A stretch of 44,471 bases of DNA from JAZOTK01 sp045534775 (GTDB lineage Bacteria > Bacillota > Clostridia > RUG12999), in NCBI GenBank assembly GCA_045534775.1, contig JAZSKI010000069.1, positions 1-44,471 on the forward strand. The letters run 5' to 3'. The translations under genes were made by a program, and so were the position numbers. This document shows positions 6,755 through 15,070 of the stretch, one piece after another (positions within the stretch are counted from its first letter, which is position 1; every line of letters begins with the position of its first letter). The notes below the pieces were generated by a model. It searched no databases and was not told the origin of the DNA. It saw only the letters and a program-made list of their open reading frames with translations.

Positions 6755-9334
6755 ATGTATCGGAAGGAAAAGGAAGAGGTCCTGAAAGCTTTTGGGACAA
6801 AAGAGGAAGGCTTAACAGAGGGGCAACGCAGGAAAAACAGGGAAAAATATGGTAAAAACAAGCTGGTGGACGATGGTAAAAAAAGCCCGCTTTTAATATT
6901 CCTTGAACAATTCAAGGATTTTTTGGTTATAATTTTGATTATATCCGCCGTGATTTCGGGGATATTACGAGATATGGGAAGTGCCGCCGTCATATTGATG
7001 GTAATCACAATAAACGCGATTTTAGGTACGGTTCAGACCCTTAAAGCGGAGCAGTCTCTCGACAGTCTGAAGGCTATGAGCAGTCCCGAAGCAAAGGTTC
7101 TTATTAACGGCAAAGTAACGGTAAAACCCTCAGAGGACGTGGTGGCAGGAGACATTCTTGTCATTGAAGCAGGAGACTATATCTGCGGTGACGGCAGGCT
7201 TATAGAAAACGCTACCTTGAAATGTGCGGAAAGTGCCTTGACGGGCGAGAGTGAGCCGGTAGAGAAGGCGGATAGAGTCATAGAGGGGGAAGTACCACTC
7301 GGTGACAGGGTGAATATGGTGTATTCGGGAAGCTTCGCAACCTACGGCAGAGGAAAAGCCGTTATTACCGCTGTAGGTATGAATACAGAAATGGGTAAAA
7401 TTGCGACCTTACTCAAAAATACTAAAGAAAAAAGAACACCTCTTCAGATAAGTCTTGACAGCTTCGGCAAAAAGCTGTCTGTAGGGATATTGATAATCTG
7501 TGCCATAGTGTTCGGGGTGAGTATGATAAGAGGCGAAAAGCCGGTTGATGCTTTCGTATTTGCAGTCGCCTTGGCGGTAGCGGCAATCCCGGAAGCATTA
7601 AGCTCCATTGTGACCATAGTGCTCTCTATGGGAACTCAGAAATTAGCTAAGGAAAATGCCATAATCCGCAAGCTGCAAGCAGTAGAAGGTCTGGGCTGTG
7701 TATCGGTAATTTGCTCCGATAAAACAGGCACGTTAACCCGGAATAAAATGACGGTAAAGAAGCTGTTTTTTGATAATGAAATTACAGATGCGGAAAATGC
7801 AGAGAGCTGTCACGCAAGGCTTATGGGCTATTCGGTTCTATGTAACGATGCGATTATAAACGGGGACAAGGAAATCGGCGACCCGACAGAAATGGCACTC
7901 TTGAATTTGGCAGAGAAATATAATCTGACAGCTGAGGAGCTGAGAAAAAGCTATCCGCGAGAAGCGGAAATACCCTTTGATTCGGACAGAAAGCTGATGT
8001 CAACGGTTCATGTTTTGAATGGCAGATCCAGGATGATTACAAAAGGAGCCGCAGATGTACTCCTTGGCAGAATTAAAAAAATTCTGACAAAGGACGGAGC
8101 AAGAGACTTTACCGAGGAGGATGCAAGAAGGGTGACGGAAGCAAACCGTACCTTCTCAGATAGCGGACTGCGTGTGCTGGCAATATGCGAAAAACAGACG
8201 GAAAACTGTGATGTGGGCAAAGAAGACGAAAAGGATTATATTTTAATCGGACTTGTGGCGATGCAAGACCCGCCCCGCGAGGAGTCAAAGGCGGCTGTAG
8301 CGAAATGCAAATCTGCGGGAATCAAACCGGTTATGATAACGGGCGACCATCTGATTACCGCCTCGGCGATTGCAAGGGAAATAGGGATTTTAGATGAAAA
8401 AGGCAAAGCGGTAGAGGGAAGCGAAATTGAAAAGCTCTCTGATGAGGAGCTTATAGACTTTGTGGGTGATGTATCGGTTTATGCCAGAGTATCTCCCGAA
8501 CACAAAATCCGTATAGTAAACGCATGGCAACAAAGAGGCTTCGTGGTAGCTATGACGGGAGATGGGGTTAATGATGCACCGGCACTTAAACAGGCGGATA
8601 TAGGCGTAGCTATGGGCATAACAGGTAGCGAGGTTGCAAAGGATGCGGCAAGTATGGTGCTGACAGACGATAACTTTGCCACTATTGTAAAAGCGGTTGA
8701 AAACGGCAGGAACCTCTATGCCAATATCCAGAAGGCAATACAGTTTTTGCTGTCGGGAAACTTAGCAGGAATACTTACGGTAATGTATGCTTCTGTTATG
8801 GCGTTGCCGGTACCATTTAAGGCGGTACACCTGCTTTTTATCAACCTGCTGACGGACAGCCTGCCTGCCATTGCCTTAGGTGCAGAGCCTCACAGCAGTG
8901 AGGTTATGAAGGATAAACCGGGCGATAAAAACCGTTCTGTTTTAACAAAAAATATTATCTTAAACATAGCTACAGATGGCATAATAATAGCGGCTGTAAC
9001 CATAATAGCCTTTTATCTGGGACTGAAGGAAAATGCCGATGTGGCAAGTACAATGGCGTTTTCAACCCTTTGTCTGTCAAGACTTTTGCATGGCTTCAGC
9101 TGTAAAAGCGATAATGCAGTACTCCACTCTATGAGAGTATTTAACAATAAGCCTTTGATTAAATCCTTCGGAATAGGTGTTTTGCTGTTAGCTGTAGTTT
9201 TGGCGGTGCCGGCAGTTGCAGGTATTTTCAAGGCGGAAATTATAAGCTTGACGCACCATCTGACAGTTGCAGGACTGTCCATATTTGGTTTTTTGTGTGT
9301 ACAGCTTATGAAAATCCTGAAAAAAACAAACTGA
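6755..9334 (+). CDS. P2-type (Ca2+/Mn2+) cation-transporting ATPase
   Basis: Membrane pump of 859 residues in the P-type ATPase superfamily, closest by motifs to SERCA/PMR1-like P2A pumps. TGES (163-166) marks the actuator domain, DKTGT with phosphorylated Asp322 the P domain, KGAAD (near 430) the nucleotide domain and TGDGVND (601-607) the hinge. About ten membrane segments are expected. The ion-site helices show PEALSS (279-284) instead of the usual PEGLP, SGNLAG (667-672) and N697-T700-D701. SERCA's M5 glutamate is replaced by Gly672, so only one ion site may remain, as in PMR1-type pumps. The Mn2+ riboswitch upstream suggests Mn2+ export; Ca2+ transport remains possible. AGGATGAGG precedes ATG 6755. 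Confidence 0.93.
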   Translation: MYRKEKEEVLKAFGTKEEGLTEGQRRKNREKYGKNKLVDDGKKSPLLIFLEQFKDFLVIILIISAVISGILRDMGSAAVILMVITINAILGTVQTLKAEQSLDSLKAMSSPEAKVLINGKVTVKPSEDVVAGDILVIEAGDYICGDGRLIENATLKCAESALTGESEPVEKADRVIEGEVPLGDRVNMVYSGSFATYGRGKAVITAVGMNTEMGKIATLLKNTKEKRTPLQISLDSFGKKLSVGILIICAIVFGVSMIRGEKPVDAFVFAVALAVAAIPEALSSIVTIVLSMGTQKLAKENAIIRKLQAVEGLGCVSVICSDKTGTLTRNKMTVKKLFFDNEITDAENAESCHARLMGYSVLCNDAIINGDKEIGDPTEMALLNLAEKYNLTAEELRKSYPREAEIPFDSDRKLMSTVHVLNGRSRMITKGAADVLLGRIKKILTKDGARDFTEEDARRVTEANRTFSDSGLRVLAICEKQTENCDVGKEDEKDYILIGLVAMQDPPREESKAAVAKCKSAGIKPVMITGDHLITASAIAREIGILDEKGKAVEGSEIEKLSDEELIDFVGDVSVYARVSPEHKIRIVNAWQQRGFVVAMTGDGVNDAPALKQADIGVAMGITGSEVAKDAASMVLTDDNFATIVKAVENGRNLYANIQKAIQFLLSGNLAGILTVMYASVMALPVPFKAVHLLFINLLTDSLPAIALGAEPHSSEVMKDKPGDKNRSVLTKNIILNIATDGIIIAAVTIIAFYLGLKENADVASTMAFSTLCLSRLLHGFSCKSDNAVLHSMRVFNNKPLIKSFGIGVLLLAVVLAVPAVAGIFKAEIISLTHHLTVAGLSIFGFLCVQLMKILKKTN

Positions 9335-9411
9335 AAGCTTTGTGACTTTTCACAAGTAAATATACTTTTGTTACACAAAACAACAAATATTTTTACTAAA
9401 AAAACGGTGTA

Positions 9412-9440
9412 TTGACAAATTGCCGGATTTGTGATAAAAT
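9412..9440 (+). promoter_or_regulatory. Promoter for the dehydratase-phosphoesterase-transporter unit
   Basis: TTGACA at 9412-9417 and TAAAAT at 9435-9440 have 17-base spacing and a TGTG -16 motif. The 77 bases between the ATPase stop and this promoter show only a weak TTGTGA/TCACAA inverted repeat without a T-run. Confidence 0.82.
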
Positions 9441-9488
9441 ATAATGTGAGTTTTGGAGTAATAATATTTATGTGAGGTAGGAATTGAG

Positions 9489-11333
9489 ATGAATAAGCTT
9501 TTTATAAGAAACAGGCATATTTTCTTGATAGACATTTTGATGGGCTTTCTGGCTTATCTGGGGGCACTTGTTTTAGTAGCCCCATTATCGGAATTGGAAA
9601 TATATTATAACACAGGCGTACCTATTATACTGATAACGGTAGCAATGTATCCGCTGGTTTTTATCTTTTCTAAAATATACAGGATTGATTGGGTCTATGC
9701 CGGCGCGAAAGAATATATAACCCTTTTGGCATCCTGCGCTGTTGCTATGGTTTTAAGCCTGCTGTCAGATTTTATTCCGGGCGTGGGAATTATAAGCACG
9801 AAGTTGTGTGTTGCGGCAAATTTCTTTATTATAGCCGTACTGTGTGCCATAAGATTTTTAATAAGATTAGTGCACAGACACAGACCGGGAAAGGATAAGA
9901 CCCGTAATAAAAGAGTGCTTATTATAGGTGCAGGGTATCTTGCCGTAACGCTACTCAGAAGCATTGAAAACAACCATAATTTAAACTATAACGTGGTGGG
10001 GCTGATTGATGACGAGCCTCAAAAGAAGGGAAGCAGAGTTTACGGTACTTCGGTTATCGGCGGCAGAGACGATATAGTGCGTCTGTGCAAGGAAAGGGAT
10101 GTCGAAGAAATTATATTTGCAATTTATAAAATACCGCATCACGAAAAACAGAAAATTCTTGATATTTGCAGTAAAGCCGGCTGTAAGGTTAAGGTTATTC
10201 ACGGTGTAGATGTGAATCTGGACGGCGAAATCACGCAGAGCATAATCAAAGAGGTTGATATAGACGATTTGCTGGAAAGAGCCCCGGTGGTTCTTGACAA
10301 CAGACTTATAGAAAGTGATATTTTCGGCAGAGTGGTCCTGGTAACAGGCGGCGGAGGCTCAATAGGCTCGGAGCTGTGCAGGCAGATTTTGTCCTATAAC
10401 CCTCAGAAATTGATTATTTTGGATATTTATGAAAACACAACCTATGAACTGCAATTAGAATTGCAGAAGCAATACCCTCATCACAATATTGATGTGATAA
10501 TTGCGTCGGTGAGAGACAAAAAACGCTTAAACTATATATTTAACCGTTATAAACCCAATCTGGTGTTCCATGCGGCGGCACATAAACACGTTCCGCTTAT
10601 GGAGGAAAGCCCGTGTGAAGCGGTAAAAAATAACGTATTTGGTACATATAATGTGGTAAAATGTGCGGAAGAATATGAGGTAGATACCTTTGTGCTGATT
10701 TCTACCGACAAAGCAGTAAACCCCACTAATATTATGGGAGCAACAAAAAGAATGTGTGAAATGATAGTGCAGGCTTATGCAGGAAAAAGTCATACGAAAT
10801 TTGCGGCAGTACGCTTCGGCAATGTTTTAGGCTCTAACGGTTCGGTTATACCGCTCTTTAAAAAGCAAATTGCCGAGGGTGGTCCCGTAACGGTTACACA
10901 CCGCGATATTACAAGGTTTTTTATGACAATACCCGAAGCGGCTCAGCTTGTACTGCAGGCTATGTCTTATGCCGAAGGAGGAGAAATATTTGTCCTTGAT
11001 ATGGGCGAACCCGTTAAAATATACGATATGGCAAGAAAGCTTATTTTCCTTTCAGGCTACAAGCCTGACGAGGATATTAAAATTGCGGTTACGGGGCTCA
11101 GACCCGGTGAAAAACTGTACGAGGAACTGTTAATGGCGGAGGAAGGGCTATCAAGTACGGCTCACAGTAAAATATTTGTAGGTAAACCTATTGATATTAC
11201 CGCTGAGGAGGTAGAAGAAAAGCTTTCGCTTCTTTCAGAAGCACTTGAAAGCGAGGGCTCCAACATAAAATCCGTTATGGCACAGATTGTTCCGACTTAT
11301 GCTTATAAAACAAAACAAAAAAGTGTTATTTGA
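9489..11333 (+). CDS. Membrane-bound nucleotide-sugar 4,6-dehydratase (PglF/WbpM/CapD family)
   Basis: Enzyme of 614 residues that should convert a UDP-HexNAc to its 4-keto-6-deoxy form, an early step toward modified sugars for surface polysaccharides or glycans. The N-terminus has four hydrophobic segments (about 10-30, 43-62, 75-95 and 103-125). Then come a first nucleotide-binding fold (GAGYLA, near 147-152) and a second SDR fold with TGGGGSIGSE (286-295). The active-site stretch STDKAVNPTNIMGATK gives Thr406-Asp407-Lys408, Met416 and Lys420. The Met replaces the SDR tyrosine, the hallmark of the long WbpM/PglF group. There are no aminotransferase or glycosyltransferase genes alongside, so its product's destination is not shown. 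Start ATG 9489 follows GTGAGGTAGGA. Confidence 0.9.
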   Translation: MNKLFIRNRHIFLIDILMGFLAYLGALVLVAPLSELEIYYNTGVPIILITVAMYPLVFIFSKIYRIDWVYAGAKEYITLLASCAVAMVLSLLSDFIPGVGIISTKLCVAANFFIIAVLCAIRFLIRLVHRHRPGKDKTRNKRVLIIGAGYLAVTLLRSIENNHNLNYNVVGLIDDEPQKKGSRVYGTSVIGGRDDIVRLCKERDVEEIIFAIYKIPHHEKQKILDICSKAGCKVKVIHGVDVNLDGEITQSIIKEVDIDDLLERAPVVLDNRLIESDIFGRVVLVTGGGGSIGSELCRQILSYNPQKLIILDIYENTTYELQLELQKQYPHHNIDVIIASVRDKKRLNYIFNRYKPNLVFHAAAHKHVPLMEESPCEAVKNNVFGTYNVVKCAEEYEVDTFVLISTDKAVNPTNIMGATKRMCEMIVQAYAGKSHTKFAAVRFGNVLGSNGSVIPLFKKQIAEGGPVTVTHRDITRFFMTIPEAAQLVLQAMSYAEGGEIFVLDMGEPVKIYDMARKLIFLSGYKPDEDIKIAVTGLRPGEKLYEELLMAEEGLSSTAHSKIFVGKPIDITAEEVEEKLSLLSEALESEGSNIKSVMAQIVPTYAYKTKQKSVI

Positions 11334-11337
11334 ATTT

Positions 11338-11366
11338 ATAGGGATTTGTAAAAAACAAATCCCTAT
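11338..11366. repeat. Perfect 12-bp inverted repeat between the dehydratase and phosphoesterase genes
   Basis: ATAGGGATTTGT (11338-11349) pairs perfectly with ACAAATCCCTAT (11355-11366) around a loop of five A. There is no T-run on either side, so it does not look like a standard terminator. It ends 15 bases before the AAAGGAGG site of the next gene and could act as an RNA processing or stability element. Confidence 0.6.
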
Positions 11367-11396
11367 ACTGATATTTGCCTAAAAGGAGGTATGACA

Positions 11397-12857
11397 TTGG
11401 AAAAATTAAAAAAACTGACGATACTTCACTCCAATGATATGCACGGGGATTTTACGCCGATAGATATAAACGGAGAAATCACAGGCGGTGCGGCATTGCT
11501 GTCGGGCTATATCAATAAGGTGCGTAGTGAAGAAAAGAATGTCATATACACCATAGCGGGCGATATGTTCAGAGGCTCGCTGATTGACAGCGAATATAAA
11601 GGGATTTCCACCATTGAAATTATGAATATGCTGTCTCCTGATGTGGTGGCGTTGGGTAATCACGAGGTGGATTACGGTATTGCGCATCTTTTGTTTTTGG
11701 AAAAATGTGCAGGCTTCCCAATAATAAATGCCAATATGATATTAAAACAAAATCAGACAAGACTCTTTAATTCCCATAAAATTATTGAAAAAGACGGTAT
11801 GAAAATCCTTTTCATTGCGGCACTGACCGAGCTGACTCTGGCACAGACCAAATTAGATAAGCTGATAGGGTCGTTTATAGACATAAAAGACCCCTTGGGG
11901 GAAATAGGAAAGGTTTGCAAAGAGCATCAGGATGAGAATATAGATTTTACGGTCCTTTTGACCCATATCGGAATTGAAGAGGATAAACGCCTTGCGGAGG
12001 AAATAGACCCTTCGTGGGGGATAGATGTCATAATAGGCGGTCACAGCCATACGGTATTGGAGAAACCCGTATTTTCTGCAGGGATACCCATAGTACAGGC
12101 AGGCTACGGAACAACGCAGGTAGGAAGAATGGATATTGTCATAGATACTGAAAAAAATACCATCCGTGATTTCAGATGGCAGCTTGTTCCTATAAATGGA
12201 GAAACCTGTGAGAAAAACGAAAAGCTGGGCAGGCTTATACTGAAATACAAGGAGGAAACAGACGAAAAATATGACAGAGTGATAACTCATTTTGCGGAAA
12301 AATATACCCATCCTGCAAGGAACCGTGATACTATGCTGGGCAGAGTTTTGGCAGATACCTATAAAGAAATTTTAAATCTGGATATTATGCTTGTAGGGTC
12401 GGGCAGTATAAGAGGCTTTGAGCTGGGACCTGTGGTGAGATACAGGGATTTGCTTAGAGTGATGCCTTATAATGATGAAATATACAGAATTTTCGTGACA
12501 GGCAAACAGCTTAAACAGATTATACACCATATTTTAAGACCGGAGGCTTTTACGGAGCATACGGAGTTCTATCAGTTTTCCGAAGGTGTCTGCGTGGAAT
12601 ACGATGTGGAAAAATTTGAAATACTGAATATTACTTATGAAGGGAAGCCCGTTGACGAAATCCCTAAGCTTAAGGTAGGTATACAGGCGTTTCATCTAAG
12701 TAATATAAAAGAGTTTTTGGGAATAGATGAGACGGAAATTTCGCATATTATTCCGCCAAAGGTTATTGCAACCTGCAGTACGGATATTTTAGAAGAATAT
12801 TTTATAAGCCACGACCTCATAAAAGCATCCCAAAAGGAAAGAATAAAATTTATATAA
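11397..12857 (+). CDS. 5'-nucleotidase/UshA-family metallophosphoesterase, apparently cytoplasmic
   Basis: Two-domain phosphoesterase of 487 residues. The N-terminal calcineurin-like domain shows HSNDMHGD, AGDMFRGS, GNHEVDYG, LLTHIG and GGHSHT, which together supply the dimetal ligands. The C-terminal half (about 290-460) matches the 5'-nucleotidase substrate domain, with GSGSIRG and MPYNDEIYRIFVTGKQLKQ. The start is decided by AAAGGAGG at 11382-11389: ATG 11391 is only one base away, whereas TTG 11397 is seven bases away and gives MEKLKKLTIL. There is no signal peptide, unlike secreted UshA, so the enzyme should work inside the cell on a nucleotide or similar phosphoester. The NSS transporter gene follows 18 bases later. 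The precise substrate is unknown. Confidence 0.88.
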   Translation: MEKLKKLTILHSNDMHGDFTPIDINGEITGGAALLSGYINKVRSEEKNVIYTIAGDMFRGSLIDSEYKGISTIEIMNMLSPDVVALGNHEVDYGIAHLLFLEKCAGFPIINANMILKQNQTRLFNSHKIIEKDGMKILFIAALTELTLAQTKLDKLIGSFIDIKDPLGEIGKVCKEHQDENIDFTVLLTHIGIEEDKRLAEEIDPSWGIDVIIGGHSHTVLEKPVFSAGIPIVQAGYGTTQVGRMDIVIDTEKNTIRDFRWQLVPINGETCEKNEKLGRLILKYKEETDEKYDRVITHFAEKYTHPARNRDTMLGRVLADTYKEILNLDIMLVGSGSIRGFELGPVVRYRDLLRVMPYNDEIYRIFVTGKQLKQIIHHILRPEAFTEHTEFYQFSEGVCVEYDVEKFEILNITYEGKPVDEIPKLKVGIQAFHLSNIKEFLGIDETEISHIIPPKVIATCSTDILEEYFISHDLIKASQKERIKFI

Positions 12858-12875
12858 TTGCAAAGGGGAAAAATT

Positions 12876-14249
12876 ATGGAAAGAGAAAAATTTGGTTCAA
12901 GGCTCGGATTTATCCTGATTTCGGCAGGCTGTGCCATAGGTCTCGGAAATGTGTGGAGATTTCCGTATATCGTGGGCGAATACGGCGGTGCGGCGTTTAT
13001 TCTTATATATCTGCTGTTTTTAATAATATTCGGTCTGCCTATTATGACTATGGAGTTTGCCGTTGGCAGAGGCAGTAAAAAAAGCATTGCAGAGTCCTTT
13101 AAGGTTCTGGAACCAAAAGGCACAAAATGGCATCTTTTCGGCGGAGTGGGGATAGTAGGAAACTACCTTCTTATGATGTTTTATACCACCGTTACAGGCT
13201 GGATGTTTGCCTATTTTTTCAAAACGCTGAAGGGCGATTTTGTGGGTAACACAGTAGATCAGGTAGCTCAGCAATTTGACCTGCTTACAGCAAACCCGTG
13301 GCTTGTATCGGGCTTTATGATACTTGCAACGGTGCTTGGCTTTGTTATATGCTCCATAGGGCTTCAGAAGGGCGTGGAAAAAGCAACCAAATATATGATG
13401 CTGACCCTTCTTGCAATAATCCTTGTTCTTGCGGTTCGCACGGTAACTCTGCCGGGAGCGGCTGAGGGTCTGAAATATTACCTTATTCCCGATTTCGGAA
13501 GGATGGTGGAAAAGGGCGTAGGCGAGGTGGTATTTGCCGCTTTGGGGCAAGCATTTTTCACTCTTTCTCTGGGTATGGGTTCGATGGCAATCTTTGGCAG
13601 TTATATTGATGATAAAAGAAGTCTTTTCGGCGAAGCGGTATCTGTAGCGGTTCTTGATACGGTAGTTGCCATTGTTGCAGGTCTTATAATTATACCCTCC
13701 TGCTTTGCCTATAACCTTGACCCTACATCAGGTCCGGGACTTATATTCAAAACCCTGCCAAACATCTTCAATTCTATGACGGGAGGCAGAATATGGGGAA
13801 CGCTGTTCTTTGTATTTATGATATTTGCATCTATGTCAACGGTTGTTGCGGTATTTGAAAACATAATATCCTTTGCTATGGATTTGTGGGGCTGGAGCAG
13901 AAGAAAAGCCTGCCTTGTAAATACATTGCTGGTAATAATACTGTCACTTCCCTGTGTCTTGGGCTTTAATGTACTTTCGGGCTTTACACCCTTCAAAGAG
14001 GGAAGCACGGTTCTGGATTTGGAAGATTTTATAATAAGCAATAACATTCTGCCCATAGGCTCCCTTATTTATGTGCTGTTTTGTACCTCAAAAAAATTTG
14101 GCTGGGGCTGGGATAATTTCCTTCTTGAAGCCAATAAGGGAACGGGGATGAAATTCCCTAAATCTTTGAAAATTCACGTGAAATATATTTTGCCTGCAAT
14201 TCTTATAATTATCTGGCTGCAGGGATATATATCCAAATTTTTTGCTTAA
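12876..14249 (+). CDS. Sodium-dependent transporter of the NSS (SNF) family
   Basis: Na+-coupled symporter of 457 residues with a LeuT-type fold and about 11 membrane segments. The family signature in segment 1 is clear: SAGCAIGLGNVWRFPY, followed by FLIIFGLPIMTMEFAVGRGS. ATG 12876 is preferred over the in-frame TTG 12858 because AAAGGGG (from 12862) precedes it properly and the protein then starts MEREKFGSRLGF, as family members do. Bacterial NSS proteins mainly take up amino acids such as Leu, Trp or Tyr; substrate cannot be read from sequence alone. It sits last in the unit starting at 9412, 18 bases after the phosphoesterase gene. No terminator is seen directly after it. Confidence 0.93.
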   Translation: MEREKFGSRLGFILISAGCAIGLGNVWRFPYIVGEYGGAAFILIYLLFLIIFGLPIMTMEFAVGRGSKKSIAESFKVLEPKGTKWHLFGGVGIVGNYLLMMFYTTVTGWMFAYFFKTLKGDFVGNTVDQVAQQFDLLTANPWLVSGFMILATVLGFVICSIGLQKGVEKATKYMMLTLLAIILVLAVRTVTLPGAAEGLKYYLIPDFGRMVEKGVGEVVFAALGQAFFTLSLGMGSMAIFGSYIDDKRSLFGEAVSVAVLDTVVAIVAGLIIIPSCFAYNLDPTSGPGLIFKTLPNIFNSMTGGRIWGTLFFVFMIFASMSTVVAVFENIISFAMDLWGWSRRKACLVNTLLVIILSLPCVLGFNVLSGFTPFKEGSTVLDLEDFIISNNILPIGSLIYVLFCTSKKFGWGWDNFLLEANKGTGMKFPKSLKIHVKYILPAILIIIWLQGYISKFFA

Positions 14250-14270
14250 GGTATATTAATCCTACCGAAG

Positions 14271-14285
14271 GCCAATAATATTGGC
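14271..14285. repeat. 15-base palindrome touching the DUF1540 ribosome-binding site
   Basis: GCCAATA, a central A and TATTGGC form a perfect palindrome immediately before GGGAGGTGAT (from 14286). It could be an operator or a small hairpin next to the ribosome-binding site. Short palindromes occur by chance, so function is open. Confidence 0.4.
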
Positions 14286-14298
14286 GGGAGGTGATACC

Positions 14299-14466
14299 GT
14301 GGACAGATGCACAGCTAATACATGTATAGAATGCACAGTAAAGGAATGTAAATATCATTGCAACAGTCAGAATTATTGTTCTCTTAACAAAATAAGTGTT
14401 AATTCCCATGAAGCAAACCCCACTATGTGTAATTGTGTGGACTGCAGTTCCTTTGAATGTAAATAA
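14299..14466 (+). CDS. Small cysteine-rich DUF1540 protein
   Basis: Predicted 55-residue cytoplasmic protein, common in Clostridia and of unknown function. It starts at GTG 14299 with GGGAGGTGAT as ribosome-binding site (14286-14295). The in-frame TTG 14281 lies upstream of that site and is rejected. Ten cysteines occur: C4, C9, C12, C17, C21, C27, C44, C46, C49 and C54. The pattern TCIECTVKECKYHC, YCSLNKISV and CNCVDCSSFEC fits DUF1540, which probably binds a metal through cysteines. It follows the NSS gene by 49 bases without an obvious promoter and ends at a good terminator, so read-through from 9412 is possible. A metal-binding or spore-related role would be a guess. Confidence 0.82.
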   Translation: MDRCTANTCIECTVKECKYHCNSQNYCSLNKISVNSHEANPTMCNCVDCSSFECK

Positions 14467-14478
14467 AATGGTGTGAAT

Positions 14479-14521
14479 CCGGAGAAATTTAAACAAAGAT
14501 AATAAATTCTCCGGGTTTTTT
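14479..14521 (+). terminator. Rho-independent terminator after the DUF1540 gene
   Basis: CCGGAGAA (14479-14486) pairs with TTCTCCGG (14507-14514) around an A-rich loop, and TTTTTT follows at 14516-14521. Confidence 0.85.
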
Positions 14522-14552
14522 ACATAAAAAATAAAAAAATTTTAAAAAAGTG

Positions 14553-14581
14553 TTGACAAGACGATGATTAGATGGTAAAAT
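14553..14581 (+). promoter_or_regulatory. SigmaA-type promoter for acpP
   Basis: TTGACA at 14553-14558 and TAAAAT at 14576-14581 are separated by 17 bases, with TGG before the -10 (extended -10). An A/T-rich tract lies just upstream (14524-14549) and could act as an UP element. Confidence 0.85.
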
Positions 14582-14626
14582 AGATACGAAATATGAATAG
14601 AAATATTTAACAAGGAGGAAATTTAA

Positions 14627-14854
14627 ATGTTTGAAAAAGTAAAAGAAATTATTGTAAATGAACTTATGGTTGATGAAGCTGATGTAACGATGGAGGCTAC
14701 AATTAAAGATGATTTGGGCGCAGATTCCCTGGCAATAGTTGACCTTGCTATGGCACTCGAAGATGACTTTGATGTTGAAATCCCCGATGAAGAGCTTGAG
14801 GACATCAAAACAGTAGGCGACATTGTAAATTACTTAAAAGATAAAGCTGAATAA
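14627..14854 (+). CDS. acpP: Acyl carrier protein
   Basis: Acidic 75-residue carrier that holds growing acyl chains on 4'-phosphopantetheine during fatty-acid synthesis. The modification site is the serine in GADSLAIVDL (Ser36), which replaces the usual DSLDTVEL with a slightly different helix II. AAGGAGG at 14612-14618 gives a strong start at ATG 14627. It has its own promoter and terminator and is not beside fab genes, unlike many bacteria where acpP follows fabG. An ACP for another pathway is possible, but length, charge and strong expression signals favour the housekeeping type. Confidence 0.92.
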   Translation: MFEKVKEIIVNELMVDEADVTMEATIKDDLGADSLAIVDLAMALEDDFDVEIPDEELEDIKTVGDIVNYLKDKAE

Positions 14855-14862
14855 TCTTTCTT

Positions 14863-14896
14863 AAGCCCCGCTCGAAGGAGTGGGGTTTATTTTTTT
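14863..14896 (+). terminator. Rho-independent terminator after acpP
   Basis: AAGCCCCGCTC (14863-14873) pairs with GAGTGGGGTTT (14878-14888) around GAAG, with one G-T pair, and a T-rich tract runs to 14896. Confidence 0.88.
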
Positions 14897-14898
14897 GT

Positions 14899-15005
14899 GG
14901 ACTTTCAGTCCCACCGGTAATGCCGACTTATAGTCGCAGAGCAAGCTTCCGGCTTAACCGGTAGTTATGCTTGATGTCGAATTATGTCTTAAGAGAGCTT
15001 CTCTT
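14899..15005. other. Cluster of four small hairpins, possible structured RNA or repeat
   Basis: This is the main gene-free stretch of the window. It contains GGACT/AGTCC (14899-14903 with 14907-14911, loop TTC) and CGACT/AGTCG (14924-14928 with 14932-14936, loop TAT). A longer hairpin pairs CAAGC (14942-14946) with GCTTG (14969-14973) and CCGG (14949-14952) with CCGG (14958-14961). The last is AAGAG/CTCTT (14991-14995 with 15001-15005). Two ACCGGT words (14913-14918, 14957-14962) could pair with each other. I find no open reading frame and no clear dedicated promoter on either strand. It does not match a riboswitch or ncRNA family I can name. Confidence 0.55.
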
Positions 15006-15041
15006 TTGCGGCGATTTTTTGGAAAATATTTTATAATTCCA

Positions 15042-15070
15042 TTGACACGTCAAAACAGATGTGATATAAT
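15042..15070 (+). promoter_or_regulatory. Promoter for the zapA-maf-mre cluster
   Basis: TTGACA at 15042-15047 and TATAAT at 15065-15070 are separated by 17 bases, with TGTG before the -10. Genes from zapA through at least minC follow closely with no terminator, so this may be the head of a very long operon. Confidence 0.87.

Noticed and set aside
9335..9411. Possible terminator after the P-type ATPase (TTGTGA with TCACAA)
   Set aside because: The stem is short and no T-tract follows directly.
13020..13550. 176-codon - strand frame opposite the NSS transporter
   Set aside because: Shadow of a membrane-protein gene; the composition is rich in His, Lys and Cys with no domain.
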